A stretch of DNA of 63,727 nucleotides from an uncultured Clostridia bacterium (GCA_947625905.1 CANQQJ010000017.1:1-63727), one strand, 5' to 3'. Positions 1-8,099 are shown, counted from the stretch's first letter. Translations and numbers: made by a program. Notes: generated by a model not told the origin, from the sequence alone.

Positions 1-31
1 ACTTTTTTTGTTTTTTCCCTTTTTTGCTCAT
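1..31 (-). CDS. IS3-like transposase OrfA, N-terminal fragment only
   Basis: Ten codons from ATG at 31-29 encode a lysine-rich start (MSKKGKKQKK) typical of small helix-turn-helix OrfA proteins that form the DNA-binding half of IS3-family transposases. The Shine-Dalgarno GGAGGTG lies about 9 bases upstream. The rest of the gene is beyond the window, so completeness cannot be judged. Confidence 0.45.
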   Translation of the reverse strand, partial: MSKKGKKQKK

Positions 32-71
32 AAAATATGCACCTCCAAAAGTGTCTAACTTTTGGGGTGCA
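1..71 (-). mobile_element. End of an IS3-like insertion sequence, cut by the window edge
   Basis: Read on the minus strand, the element begins near position 71 with a TG-initiated terminal sequence of the type TGCACCCCAAAAGTTAGACA. A GGAGGTG ribosome binding site follows, then an ATG at 31-29 that opens a Lys-rich reading frame (M S K K G K K Q K K) running off the left edge. This matches my recollection of the OrfA start in IS3-family (IS150-like) transposases. The terminal sequence forms a hairpin with the OrfA leader (35-74, one bulged base). The element lies just downstream of pgeF. Family assignment is from memory of the motif and start peptide; most of the element is outside the window. 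Confidence 0.6.
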
Positions 72-106
72 TATCAGTTCGCACAGACAAACGAAAGCGG
101 ATCCTT

Positions 107-907
107 TTATTTTATCGCGATAAACGCCACCTGGCGCCCCGTATGCTCCTTATGTTTCCTGTAGGAATAATACTTGTCGGAATCGCATATCGTGCATTCC
201 CCCGACACAAATATATTCTCCGGTCCGACGTCCTCGGCCGCGATCATATCTCGGTTCGCCGCCCAAAGATCCACATGGAACTTGCCGCTCGGCTTCGGTA
301 TCCGATATTTTTCGTCAAAATTCTCGGCAGTCGCGCGGTCGACCTCAAAGCAGCACGGGCCTATGCTCGGGCCTATCGCGGCAATGATGTCGCGCGGGTC
401 GCAGCCGAATTTTTCGCGCATGAGGCGCACGGTCTTTCCGCCGATATTTTGGGCTGTGCCGCGCCATCCGGCGTGCGACGCGGCGGCAATTTTTTTCACG
501 GGGTCGCAAAGCAGCAGCGGCACGCAGTCGGCGGTGAAAATAATGAGCGCGACTCCCCTCTCGGCGGTGATCAGCCCGTCTGTGTCGCGGATGTCGCTGT
601 CCACTTGAAAAATGCCCTTGCCGCAATCGGCGCTCGTGACGATCCTGATATTGTCGGTATGGGTCTGTCGGGCGCACACCGCGCGCCTTATGTCAAAGCC
701 CATATCCCCTCCCAGCAGCTTGTAGTTTTCAAGCACGCTTTCGGGCTCGTCGCCCACGCGGAAGCCGAAGTTGAAGCCCTCGATCCTGCCGCGGCTCACT
801 CCGCCGCTCCGCCGCGTGAAACCGTTTATAAATCCCGAATCGCTCATTTTTTTGAGCGCTATGCTGCTCCTGTCGGCATTTTTTATCTCGTAAAATTCCT
901 TGTTCAT
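107..907 (-). CDS. pgeF: Multicopper-oxidase-fold purine nucleoside phosphorylase (YfiH/PgeF family)
   Basis: A 266-residue protein of the YfiH/DUF152 family. Members were long called 'laccase-domain' proteins and are now known as zinc enzymes that phosphorolyse or deaminate purine nucleosides. The metal ligands are visible: His in CARQTHTDN (about residue 82), Cys in TADCVPLLL and His in SHAGWRG. Length is normal. It is the last gene of a tight minus-strand operon rlmB-ymdB-pgeF: its ATG begins one base after the ymdB stop, and its Shine-Dalgarno (GGGAGAG) lies in the ymdB 3' end. The stop codon is about 35 bp from the end of an IS3-like element, so downstream gene order has probably been disturbed. 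Confidence 0.9.
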   Translation of the reverse strand: MNKEFYEIKNADRSSIALKKMSDSGFINGFTRRSGGVSRGRIEGFNFGFRVGDEPESVLENYKLLGGDMGFDIRRAVCARQTHTDNIRIVTSADCGKGIFQVDSDIRDTDGLITAERGVALIIFTADCVPLLLCDPVKKIAAASHAGWRGTAQNIGGKTVRLMREKFGCDPRDIIAAIGPSIGPCCFEVDRATAENFDEKYRIPKPSGKFHVDLWAANRDMIAAEDVGPENIFVSGECTICDSDKYYSYRKHKEHTGRQVAFIAIK

Positions 908-908
908 A

Positions 909-1691
909 TCACTGCTCTCCCTCGATGTTCACCCGATGCACCGCGGTGACTTTTTTCGTTCTGTTGTCGATATCGAACACGCAGCCGCTGAGCCGCACCT
1001 CTCCCTCGGTCTCTTTCATGAACTTCACGCGCTTGCCCGATTTCATGAAATAGTCGAGCACTATGTCTATCTTTGTGCCGATTATCGAGTTCTTGATGCC
1101 GGTCATGCCGAGGTCCGAGATAAAGCCCGTGCCTTTCGGCAGTATCTGCTCGTCGGCGGTCTGCACGTGCGTGTGGGTACCGAACACGATCTGCGCGCGG
1201 CCGTCCAGAAAATGTCCCATCGCCAGGCGCTCGCTGGTCGCCTCGGCGTGCATATCCACGATTATAATATCGCTGTCGATTTTTTTGAGCGCCGCGTTCA
1301 CCGCGTGGAAAGGGCAGTCGGCTGGCGCCATGTTGACCCTGCCAACCAGATTTATGACCGCGACCGTGGCGTAACCCACGTCGATCTCCACGTATCCGCG
1401 CCCCTCCATCTCGGGCGGAAAATTCAAGGGCCGCACAAGGCGCTTGTTTTCCTCAACCGCTATCTCGCCGTTTTTGCAGCTGAACGTGTGGTTGCCCATC
1501 GTGATAACGTCGACCCCTCTGTCTATCAAACGGCCGGCTATCTCGGGATTTATGCCGTTGGTCTCGGCGGCATTCTCGGCGTTCGCCACCACAAAGTCTA
1601 TGCTAAACCTGCGGCGGATCTTGTTCAGGTTGCGCTCCACGTACTCCCTGCCGCTTCTTCCCACTATATCGCCTATCGCAAGTATTCTCAT
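909..1691 (-). CDS. ymdB: YmdB-type metallophosphoesterase (TIGR00282 family)
   Basis: A 260-residue protein of the YmdB family, cyclic-nucleotide phosphodiesterases that in Bacillus affect biofilm and motility decisions. Visible metal motifs are GDIVGRSGR at the N-terminus, NAENAAE, MGNHTF, a His/Glu motif in DMHAEATSE, and GTHTHVQTADEQILP near residue 175. Length is typical. The ATG at 1691 is preferred over 1697 because AGGAG is about 8 bases from the former and only 2 from the latter. The gene starts immediately after rlmB and stops one base before pgeF, so the three are surely cotranscribed. The substrate in this organism is inferred from family only. Confidence 0.9.
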   Translation of the reverse strand: MRILAIGDIVGRSGREYVERNLNKIRRRFSIDFVVANAENAAETNGINPEIAGRLIDRGVDVITMGNHTFSCKNGEIAVEENKRLVRPLNFPPEMEGRGYVEIDVGYATVAVINLVGRVNMAPADCPFHAVNAALKKIDSDIIIVDMHAEATSERLAMGHFLDGRAQIVFGTHTHVQTADEQILPKGTGFISDLGMTGIKNSIIGTKIDIVLDYFMKSGKRVKFMKETEGEVRLSGCVFDIDNRTKKVTAVHRVNIEGEQ

Positions 1692-1693
1692 GA

Positions 1694-2470
1694 TCATCTC
1701 TCCTGTTTCCTGATTCTTTGCCGCACAGCCTCGTAAAGCAAAACCCCCGCGGCGACCGACGCGTTCAGCGATTCCGCCTCGCCGAGCATCGGTATCTTTA
1801 ACAAAAAGTCGCAGCTCTCGCGGACGATTCGGCTCATGCCCGCGCCCTCGCTGCCGACGACGATCCCCAGCGGGCCCGACAAGTCGCTTTCAAAACAGCC
1901 GCGCTCGGCCGAAAGATCGGTCCCCGCTATCCACAGCCCGCGCTTTTTGAGCTTATCTATCGCGGCCGTCAGATTGGTCGCCTTTGCGACAAGCGTGTAC
2001 TCAAGGGCTCCCGCGCTGACCTTCGCGACCGTGGCGGTCAGCTGCGCGCTGCGGTTCTTGGGTATTATCACGCCGTGGGCGCCCGCGGCGTTGGCGGTCC
2101 TGATTATGCTTCCCAAATTGTGGGGGTCGGTGATCCCGTCGCAGATAACCACAAACGGAGGCTCGCCCCGCTCCTCGGCGCGGCTCAGTATATCCTCGAT
2201 CTCGGCGTAGGCGTGAGCCGCAGCCGCCGCGGCAACGCCCTGGTGATTGCCGCCCCCGCACATTTTGTCGAGCCGACGCGCGTCGGCAAAGTCGTACCGC
2301 ACGCCTTTTTCTTTGGCGAGATCTTTGATCTTTTTTATCACGGGATGATTAAGCCCATCCTGAATGTATATTCGGTCTATGGCGCGCCCGGCGCTTAATG
2401 CCTCGATGACCGGGTTCCTGCCGTATATGATATCGGTTCGGTCGCTTCCGACCGCGCTGCGGTTCCGCAT
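1694..2470 (-). CDS. rlmB: 23S rRNA (guanosine-2'-O)-methyltransferase, RlmB/TrmH family
   Basis: A 258-residue SpoU/TrmH methyltransferase. The N-terminal L30e-like substrate-binding domain (IIYGRNPVIEAL to about residue 95) is followed by the SPOUT knot domain with DPHNLGSIIRTANAAGAHGV, GSEGAGMSR and the final LNASVAAGVLLYEAVRQR. RlmB methylates a conserved guanosine of 23S rRNA; the closely related TrmH-type tRNA enzymes cannot be excluded without alignment. It is the first gene of the rlmB-ymdB-pgeF operon. A good promoter (TTGAAT, 17 bp, TATACT) lies upstream, with AAGGGGT as ribosome binding site. Confidence 0.9.
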   Translation of the reverse strand: MRNRSAVGSDRTDIIYGRNPVIEALSAGRAIDRIYIQDGLNHPVIKKIKDLAKEKGVRYDFADARRLDKMCGGGNHQGVAAAAAAHAYAEIEDILSRAEERGEPPFVVICDGITDPHNLGSIIRTANAAGAHGVIIPKNRSAQLTATVAKVSAGALEYTLVAKATNLTAAIDKLKKRGLWIAGTDLSAERGCFESDLSGPLGIVVGSEGAGMSRIVRESCDFLLKIPMLGEAESLNASVAAGVLLYEAVRQRIRKQER

Positions 2471-2504
2471 AATAATTACCCCTTATCCGTTATTCTATGC
2501 ACTG

Positions 2505-2533
2505 AGTATAACACAAAGTCGGAAATAATTCAA
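2505..2533 (-). promoter_or_regulatory. Promoter of rlmB-ymdB-pgeF
   Basis: On the minus strand, -35 TTGAAT (2528-2533) and -10 TATACT (2505-2510) are separated by exactly 17 bp and lie about 35 bp upstream of the rlmB start codon. Confidence 0.65.
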
Positions 2534-2563
2534 TACGGCAAAAATTAATTTTTAATATAAACC

Positions 2564-2592
2564 AAAAAGCAACTGTTTTTTAGTTGCTTTTT
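2564..2592. terminator. Hairpin between two divergent promoters
   Basis: A perfect 11-bp stem (AAAAAGCAACT / AGTTGCTTTTT) with T-runs on both strands. It looks like a bidirectional intrinsic terminator, but it lies upstream of both flanking promoters, so neither neighbouring gene should need it. Confidence 0.5.
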
Positions 2593-2640
2593 GATTTATG
2601 TGCCTGTACAAAAAATTGTACCGATTTTAAAATTTTATTG

Positions 2641-2669
2641 TTGCGGGATTTGTCAAAAGGTGCTATAAT
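2641..2669 (+). promoter_or_regulatory. Promoter of the small gene at 2703
   Basis: A perfect -10 TATAAT at 2664-2669 with a weak -35 TTGCGG at 2641-2646 and 17-bp spacing, about 34 bp upstream of the start codon. Confidence 0.5.
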
Positions 2670-2702
2670 TCGAGTATCAAAAATAAACGAGAGGTGATCT
2701 TA

Positions 2703-3062
2703 GTGCAAAACAGCAAAATGATATCCGATTTTCTGTCATATCTCACAGAGGCGCAGACCGAGAACAACATCTCGGCGGACACTTTAAAATACACCGAAGA
2801 TTTGTCTCAGGACATTCTGCATAAATTGGAGCTTGAAGATCTGAACTACAACGAGCGCGCCAAGCTTGCCACAAAACTGAGGGACACGCGAAGAGAACGC
2901 AGAACCGTCAAAGACTCTCTTGCCGTGACTGCTCTTGTAGTGGAATGGATCGGCGAGAACCGCGACACGATCCACAGTCTGCAAAGGCTCTTGGGGGATG
3001 TGCGCAAAAAAGAAAAATGCCTCACCGGAAGGATATACATACCGCGCACGGACGAAGTATAA
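2703..3062 (+). CDS. Small helical protein of unknown function
   Basis: A 119-residue protein that I do not recognise. I place the start at GTG 2703 because GAGGTGAT (2691-2698) is a well-spaced Shine-Dalgarno; the in-frame GTG at 2694 lies inside that site. There is no signal peptide or membrane segment. The sequence is highly charged and predicted mostly helical (roughly residues 1-100, ending in a basic GRIYIPR segment), so a cytoplasmic, perhaps nucleic-acid- or protein-binding role is possible. It is monocistronic, divergent from rlmB and convergent with an SLH gene. A GC-rich hairpin follows it. Confidence 0.6.
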   Translation: MQNSKMISDFLSYLTEAQTENNISADTLKYTEDLSQDILHKLELEDLNYNERAKLATKLRDTRRERRTVKDSLAVTALVVEWIGENRDTIHSLQRLLGDVRKKEKCLTGRIYIPRTDEV

Positions 3063-3084
3063 ACCGGGCGCCCCGCGGGGCACC

Positions 3085-3123
3085 GCGGGCAGGCTGCGGC
3101 CGGAGCCGCGCAGCCTGCCCGCT
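3085..3123 (+). terminator. GC-rich hairpin after the small gene
   Basis: A long stem (GCGGGCAGGCTGCG paired with CGCAGCCTGCCCGC) without a clear T-run. Its centre (CGGCCGGAGCCG) is the same sequence that edges the dispersed repeat blocks elsewhere in the window, so it may be a repeat fragment acting as a terminator. Confidence 0.4.
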
Positions 3124-3134
3124 TGCCTCTTACT

Positions 3135-3779
3135 CTACGGAGTTATGTATCGGTTCTCGCTTTCAAGGCTTATTCCGGCGCTTTGGGCGGCGGTCCCGCT
3201 CACCGCTCCGCTTTCGATCAGGCTGCTTACCAGCATTTTTCCCTTGGGGTCCTTTACGCTCAGCGCCCTATAAGAAACATGGACCATTTTGTCTCGGGTA
3301 AATTCTCCCGAGAGCAGCTCCCGTATTTCTTTGCTTGAACCGAGATACAGCTCGGGTGCGGCTAATTCCACGCTGCCCGGCTCGATGTTCTGGTAGCCTA
3401 TCGAGCGCAGCACAAGCGTCATGTACTCCGCGCCGCTCATTTTGTCATCCGGCGAAAATTTGTTTTCGCTCGTGCCGTTGGTTATCCCGTGCCCCGCGCA
3501 GTATGCGACGTACGGCTTTGACCAATGATCCGCCACATCCGTGAACTTCACGCTTCCGCTTGAAGCAAGCGCTTCTTTTTCTTTTCCCAGCAGCCGGACT
3601 ATCATCGCCGCTCCTTCGGCTCTGGTGAACGTCTTGTCAAGCTCGTAGCCCTTTTCGGTCCCCTTGAACAGACCCATGGCATTGAGCGCGTCCGCCTCTT
3701 TTGTATACTCGGCGGCAAAAACGCTCGCGCCGCCGAGCAGCATTGATACGCTCAATATTAAAGCAATCAGTTTTTTCAT
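3135..3779 (-). CDS. Exported SLH-domain protein
   Basis: A 214-residue secreted protein. A classical signal peptide (MKKLIALILSVSMLLGGASVFA) is followed by two S-layer-homology-like modules: residues about 25-75 contain TFTRAEGAAMIVRLLG, and about 85-135 contain FTDVADHWSKPYVAYCAGHGITNG. SLH modules bind pyruvylated secondary cell-wall polymer and tether proteins to the envelope. The C-terminal ~75 residues have no clear family. The ATG at 3779 is chosen over the upstream in-frame 3797 because it begins the signal peptide. It starts one base after the stop of the 326-residue gene, with GGGG in that gene's end as ribosome binding site, so translation is probably coupled. Confidence 0.8.
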   Translation of the reverse strand: MKKLIALILSVSMLLGGASVFAAEYTKEADALNAMGLFKGTEKGYELDKTFTRAEGAAMIVRLLGKEKEALASSGSVKFTDVADHWSKPYVAYCAGHGITNGTSENKFSPDDKMSGAEYMTLVLRSIGYQNIEPGSVELAAPELYLGSSKEIRELLSGEFTRDKMVHVSYRALSVKDPKGKMLVSSLIESGAVSGTAAQSAGISLESENRYITP

Positions 3780-3780
3780 A

Positions 3781-4761
3781 TTAAAGCCCCATTTCACTTA
3801 AAATATTTACCTCGGGAAAAGCGTAGCCTATCAACCCCGACAAAAATGCTCCCGAATAATCAATATCATCAAAGCCTACCGCCGCTTTCGCTCCGTCGGC
3901 CTCGAGCGTCACGGATGTCAAATATGTTTTTGACGAATCACTGTAGTCAAATCTCAAACCGAGGACCGTTCTGCCTCTGTCCTCCGCCAAATAGTCATAT
4001 GTGTCTCCGTCAAAGCTGCAGAGCGGCAAAAAGCCTATGTATATCTGGCTGTTGTTGTCGGTCGCTCTGTTTTCGATCGCAGCGCTGCTTTCGTGGGGAA
4101 CCTCAAAGGTACTCATCGCAAACCATTTGTCGCCCAAATTTCCCGAAAGCTTGGCGTACCACGACATGGAATGTATAGGCTCGCCGTTCATGGTCCTGTC
4201 GATCGCGTAATAAGTCAGTATAACGTTCCCGTCGCTTGAGATCTCTGATACGGTGTCGGAATTTCGGATATTCGCGTTGAAGGTCGCTTCGGCCTTGACG
4301 CTGTAATCATAATAATTTTCGCCGTTCTGACCGTGAAGAGTGCCGATCAGATGTGAGACGCCGTTGCTGTCGGTGTATTTGGTTTTCGGCTTTGCCGCGC
4401 CCGTATTGTCAAACAGCGGCGGAGCGTCGCCGTTTCCGGGCCGTCTCGAAGGCCGAGGCTGCGCGGCCGATCCGGAATTATCCTCGGTCTTGTTATCATT
4501 ATCTTGCGCCGCATCGTTCGGCTCATCCGATATCTCTTTATCGCCGCTGTCGGGCTTGGGATCGGCGTCGGTCTTATTTTCCTCATTGCTTTCGATGTCT
4601 TTATCTCCGACCGCCTCGCCGGCGCCGCTGTCGGGTGCGCCTTGCTCGACCGCCTCGGAATCCGCGCCGGATGTTTGCGGCTCCGATATTTCATCGGCAA
4701 ACGCGCCGAGCGAGCATAGCGCAAGCGCGAGAGATAAGATCAAGCAAATAAATTTTTTCAT
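3781..4761 (-). CDS. Exported protein with acidic low-complexity linker
   Basis: A 326-residue protein with a signal peptide (MKKFICLILSLALALCSLGAFA). An Asp/Glu/Ser/Pro-rich disordered stretch follows (about residues 23-110), then a globular C-terminal domain of about 200 residues with no family I can name. The linker resembles the spacers that hold wall-anchored domains away from the peptidoglycan. It is cotranscribed with the SLH gene immediately downstream (1-bp gap), so the two may form a surface complex; that is inference. The ribosome binding site AAAGGATGA is clear. Confidence 0.7.
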   Translation of the reverse strand: MKKFICLILSLALALCSLGAFADEISEPQTSGADSEAVEQGAPDSGAGEAVGDKDIESNEENKTDADPKPDSGDKEISDEPNDAAQDNDNKTEDNSGSAAQPRPSRRPGNGDAPPLFDNTGAAKPKTKYTDSNGVSHLIGTLHGQNGENYYDYSVKAEATFNANIRNSDTVSEISSDGNVILTYYAIDRTMNGEPIHSMSWYAKLSGNLGDKWFAMSTFEVPHESSAAIENRATDNNSQIYIGFLPLCSFDGDTYDYLAEDRGRTVLGLRFDYSDSSKTYLTSVTLEADGAKAAVGFDDIDYSGAFLSGLIGYAFPEVNILSEMGL

Positions 4762-4949
4762 AAAATCATCCTTTCCTAAAAATTCTTCTGCGTTTTTAAG
4801 ATCCGATACGCGGGAATATCACCTTCTTTTTGTGTTATTTCGGGTGTTGATTTTTTGCCTTTATTTATATGACGACAAAACCGCGGATTTTGTTCCCGAT
4901 TATCACAAATTTTTATCAATTTGTTTGATTTTTGTAATGATCGGATCAT

Positions 4950-5900
4950 TTATCCGCCGAAAACATCTGTTCTCAGCGTGTGATAGGGTGCGCCGTTTGT
5001 GCCGTCCATAATAACATAGCCGGCATTTTCGCCGTAGGATGTTTGCGACATAAGAGGAATGTCAAGCGCCCTGCCGCACATTATCATTACATCGCTCCGC
5101 AGGCAAAAATCTGTGCCGTTATAAACAATGCCGTCGGTCAAGCCGATCTCATCCGCGGCTTTTTCAAATCCTTCCGGGTATCCGCCCATATCGCGCGCTT
5201 TGGGCTCATAGCCGATAAGCGATGTGAGCATTTTTACAGCCTCTTGATATGTGACCTTATCCTCGGGGCGGAACGTGCCGTCTCCGTTTCCGTTTATTAT
5301 CTTCGCGTACCGGGCCGAATCAATATATGCCGCCGCCCAATGTCCGGCTGGGACATCCGTGAATGCCTGTTCCGAACCTTCGGGCGCGTCTTTCATTCCG
5401 AGAAGCCTGCATACGATCGCGGCCATCTCGGCTCTTGTCACCGCGTCTTCATACCTTAAATTTCCTGTCAGATCGCCTATAATACCCAGATCGATCAAAT
5501 TTGAGGCCGCATTTGTTTCGGGTGTGAAATTTACAATGCCCTTTGCTAAGGAATTAATCGCGGCTACATGAACAGTTCCGCCCTTTTCGGTTTCCGATTT
5601 AAGGGCGTAAAAATCAATAAATGTATATTCGCCCGTCAAGAACTTATCCTCATAGGCCGCGTATGTCGAGTTTTCATATATATCCGTGTCACCGTCTATA
5701 ATGTAAGTCGTTTTTTTGTCTTCCCCGCCAAACGTTATGCTTCCGTCGGGGTTTTTCTTAATGTTATTCGCGTTTACCGTCACTTCGGTGTAATCTTGGT
5801 CATCGCCGTACTGCGTCAGCGTCATGTTGTTTTTGGCGAACGCCGCCGCGCAGCCGAATATAAGCGCGGCCGATAAAACAAAACATATAAATTTTTTCAT
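4950..5900 (-). CDS. Exported SLH-domain protein
   Basis: A 316-residue secreted protein with a signal peptide (MKKFICFVLSAALIFGCAAAFA). An N-terminal beta-rich domain of unknown function (about 25-125) is followed by SLH modules: AVTRAEMAAIVCRLLGMKD, FTDVPAGHWAAAYIDSARYA and KVTYQEAVKMLTSLIGYEP between about residues 145 and 235. SLH modules attach proteins to the cell wall. A strong promoter and a pair of 12-bp direct repeats lie upstream, next to the end of the histidine kinase gene, suggesting control by the adjacent LytTR regulator. The next gene downstream is 188 bp away on the same strand. Confidence 0.8.
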   Translation of the reverse strand: MKKFICFVLSAALIFGCAAAFAKNNMTLTQYGDDQDYTEVTVNANNIKKNPDGSITFGGEDKKTTYIIDGDTDIYENSTYAAYEDKFLTGEYTFIDFYALKSETEKGGTVHVAAINSLAKGIVNFTPETNAASNLIDLGIIGDLTGNLRYEDAVTRAEMAAIVCRLLGMKDAPEGSEQAFTDVPAGHWAAAYIDSARYAKIINGNGDGTFRPEDKVTYQEAVKMLTSLIGYEPKARDMGGYPEGFEKAADEIGLTDGIVYNGTDFCLRSDVMIMCGRALDIPLMSQTSYGENAGYVIMDGTNGAPYHTLRTDVFGG

Positions 5901-5949
5901 AATAATTTTCCTTTCTTGAAAATAAATTTATATATTGCAATATATTTGC

Positions 5950-5978
5950 ATAATAATACAAGCCGCAAACGGTGTCAA
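5950..5978 (-). promoter_or_regulatory. Promoter of the SLH gene at 4950-5900
   Basis: Minus-strand TTGACA (5973-5978), 17-bp spacer and TATTAT (5950-5955), about 50 bp upstream of the start codon. Confidence 0.75.
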
Positions 5979-5992
5979 CCCGGTTTGCAGCT

Positions 5993-6024
5993 TTGGTCGT
6001 ATATTTGCAATATTGGTCACATAT
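5993..6024 (-). promoter_or_regulatory. Direct repeat, possible LytTR regulator binding site
   Basis: TTGGTCGTATAT (5993-6004) and TTGGTCACATAT (6013-6024) match at 10 of 12 positions and are 20 bp apart centre to centre. They begin 14 bp upstream of the -35 of the SLH gene. Two half-sites on one helix face just upstream of a promoter is the layout used by AgrA/LytTR-type regulators, and such a regulator is encoded in the next operon. The second copy overlaps the kinase stop codon. Confidence 0.45.
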
Positions 6025-7327
6025 TATTTTTAATTGCTTGATAATTTATAATTATTGTCGTGTTGAAAACTCTTTTGTCACCGTCATAGCTCCACCTGAT
6101 TTTTCCGTCATAGTTTTTAAGCGCCTGTTTTATGCCGAGTACGCCTATTCCGTGCGCGGCTTTGTCTTTTTTTTGAGTGAGAAGTTTTCCGTCCTCGACC
6201 GTCGGTTCAGAATCAGCACTGTTATCGACTCGTATCACAACGAACGCGCTGTTCATATCGTATATGCTTAAAAATATTTTTTTGTTCTCGGAGAGCTTGC
6301 AGCTCTCTATCGCGTTGTCCAAAAGATTGGCGAAGATCGCGACGATATCCGCCTCGCTTATAAATGATATGTCGATATCCTGAATGTATATTTGAAATTC
6401 GATGCCCCCGGTGCTGCACTCCTTCATTTTTTGGGACAGAAGTATATTCAGCGCCTTGTTGTTGGTATACTCGACCAAAAGGAATTCCTTGTTTTTATCC
6501 TCGATCTTATGTATAAGTGACAGCGCCTCGGTTTGGTCGGTGCTCAGCATAGCCTCTATATTGGCGCAATATTTGTTAAAGTCGTGCACCATTATTTTAA
6601 GCTCGTCATACTTATCCTTTATCAGGCGGTAGCTTTCAAAATCGGTCTTGTTCTTACTCTCGATTTCCCTAAGTCTTTTGATCTGTATATTTTTATCAAT
6701 AATTCTGTCAAATACAATGTGTACGATAAAGTTAGCCGCGATAAGCATAAAACTTATTATTAAGAATAGCATTTCCGCTTCATAATTTAAATTAGGCCTC
6801 ATGTTGTCAAACGCATATAAAAAACCGCAGGTGCATATCGGCAGCGGCAACAGCAAAAGCACTTCCGCAACTTTTTCGGAATATTTTTTGCTTGATGAAA
6901 AACGCTTTAAAGTAATGACAAAAACAAAATACAGTGTTTTTGAAACAAGCGAATATAACATATCTTGCCAGAACGCAAAATAGACGGTGGGAATTTCGGA
7001 TATATTCACGCTAAGGATAAATTCGCCAATCAGCTCCGTAAACATCATAAACACAGTCAGAATAATAACGTTAAGCACGATTCTTCCCGGTGTTTCCGCG
7101 AAGCCCATATACAGAACGATAAAAGTGATCGCTATAAAGCTGATTATATTTAATACAGGAATATATAAAAGGCATAAAGCGCCTATAACTAAATAACCGA
7201 GAATAATTATCAAATTACTTTTTGCTCTGCTCTCTCTGTACCGCATAATTCCGTTTGAATATAATATAAGAGAAACACACTCGATAAGCACACAGAGTTC
7301 TGTTGTAATATCATTCAGACTCATCAT
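6017..7327 (-). CDS. AgrC-like membrane sensor histidine kinase (GHKL ATPase)
   Basis: A 436-residue sensor kinase. About six hydrophobic segments occupy residues 1-215 and form the membrane sensor. A helical linker (FESYRLIKDKYDELKIMVHDFNKY) carries the phospho-acceptor His in MVHDFNKY. The GHKL ATPase domain has the N box AIFANLLDNAIES and the G-box AAHGIGVLGIKQALKNYDGK. This layout is that of AgrC/ComD peptide-sensing kinases. Its ATG overlaps the stop of the response regulator gene by 4 bp (ATGA). No AgrD-like peptide or AgrB protease is encoded nearby, so the ligand is unknown. Confidence 0.88.
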   Translation of the reverse strand: MMSLNDITTELCVLIECVSLILYSNGIMRYRESRAKSNLIIILGYLVIGALCLLYIPVLNIISFIAITFIVLYMGFAETPGRIVLNVIILTVFMMFTELIGEFILSVNISEIPTVYFAFWQDMLYSLVSKTLYFVFVITLKRFSSSKKYSEKVAEVLLLLPLPICTCGFLYAFDNMRPNLNYEAEMLFLIISFMLIAANFIVHIVFDRIIDKNIQIKRLREIESKNKTDFESYRLIKDKYDELKIMVHDFNKYCANIEAMLSTDQTEALSLIHKIEDKNKEFLLVEYTNNKALNILLSQKMKECSTGGIEFQIYIQDIDISFISEADIVAIFANLLDNAIESCKLSENKKIFLSIYDMNSAFVVIRVDNSADSEPTVEDGKLLTQKKDKAAHGIGVLGIKQALKNYDGKIRWSYDGDKRVFNTTIIINYQAIKNNM

Positions 7328-8049
7328 ATTACTTTTGCCGCCTCAAAAAACTTAATATCAAAGTCCTTGTATCTCCTTCTGGTCATAAGAATATTATATG
7401 TATTTCCGCCATATGACATTTGAACATCGGTTTTTGTGTAATCCGTCACATATTTCAAATTTACATAGTAACTTTGATGAGGCGTGGCAAAATAATTCAC
7501 CTCTTTTTCTATCATTTGTTTTACAGTCGAGAATATTTCTTCGGTTTCAAATTCATATTGTTTGGTTACGATTTGCGTGCGCCGTCCGCTGTTGGAAATA
7601 TATATTATATCGGCTATTTCTATTTCAACGGTCAGCTTGTTTTTAAAATTTGTCACCGAGATCTTTTTAGACGCGGATTCAATGCTGTCAAGCACAAAAT
7701 CAATGCCTGCCCTCAGTCTGTCCGGGTCAACCGGTTTTGTGAGATACCTTATCGCTCTGACATCAAAGGCCTTGTCAAGATACACCGAATAGTTCGTTAT
7801 AAAAAACACGAAACAATTCCGGTTTTTCTCACGGATCTTTTCGGCAAGCTCAATACCGTTCATTCCGTCCATCTCAATGTCGAGAAAAACAATATCATAT
7901 ATTATGTTTGATCTCAGCATATCCCGAGGCGATCTAAACAGCTGAAGTTCAAACTCGACGCCCTTTTTGCTCAGCAGACCCGAGATCAGCTCGGCCTCGC
8001 TCGCCAAAGCAACCGCGTCATCGTCGCATAACGCCGCGTTTAGTTTCAT
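7324..8049 (-). CDS. LytTR-family response regulator
   Basis: A 241-residue two-domain regulator. The receiver domain (1-~125) has acidic CDDD near the start, phospho-acceptor Asp in DIVFLDIEMDGMNGIEL, and the YLTKPVD lysine. The C-terminal LytTR DNA-binding domain (about 140-235) contains YISNSGRRTQI and FFATPHQSYYVNLKYV-like segments. LytTR proteins bind short direct repeats upstream of promoters. ATG 8049 is used rather than the in-frame TTG at 8067, because GGGATGG provides the ribosome binding site. It is first in the operon, overlapping the kinase gene, and its promoter abuts a repeat block. Confidence 0.88.
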   Translation of the reverse strand: MKLNAALCDDDAVALASEAELISGLLSKKGVEFELQLFRSPRDMLRSNIIYDIVFLDIEMDGMNGIELAEKIREKNRNCFVFFITNYSVYLDKAFDVRAIRYLTKPVDPDRLRAGIDFVLDSIESASKKISVTNFKNKLTVEIEIADIIYISNSGRRTQIVTKQYEFETEEIFSTVKQMIEKEVNYFATPHQSYYVNLKYVTDYTKTDVQMSYGGNTYNILMTRRRYKDFDIKFFEAAKVI

Positions 8050-8099
8050 TTTCCATCCCGCTTTCAAATCAATAATAGAGACCAGTTTTTGTAATTAAT

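Noticed and set aside
62..949. A 295-codon plus-strand open frame over pgeF
   Set aside because: It is antisense to a complete pgeF with all zinc ligands; it has no family features.
5901..6016. Possible AgrD peptide gene between the kinase and the SLH gene
   Set aside because: No short ORF with a hydrophobic N-terminus and Cys/Ser core was found on either strand; no AgrB homologue nearby.
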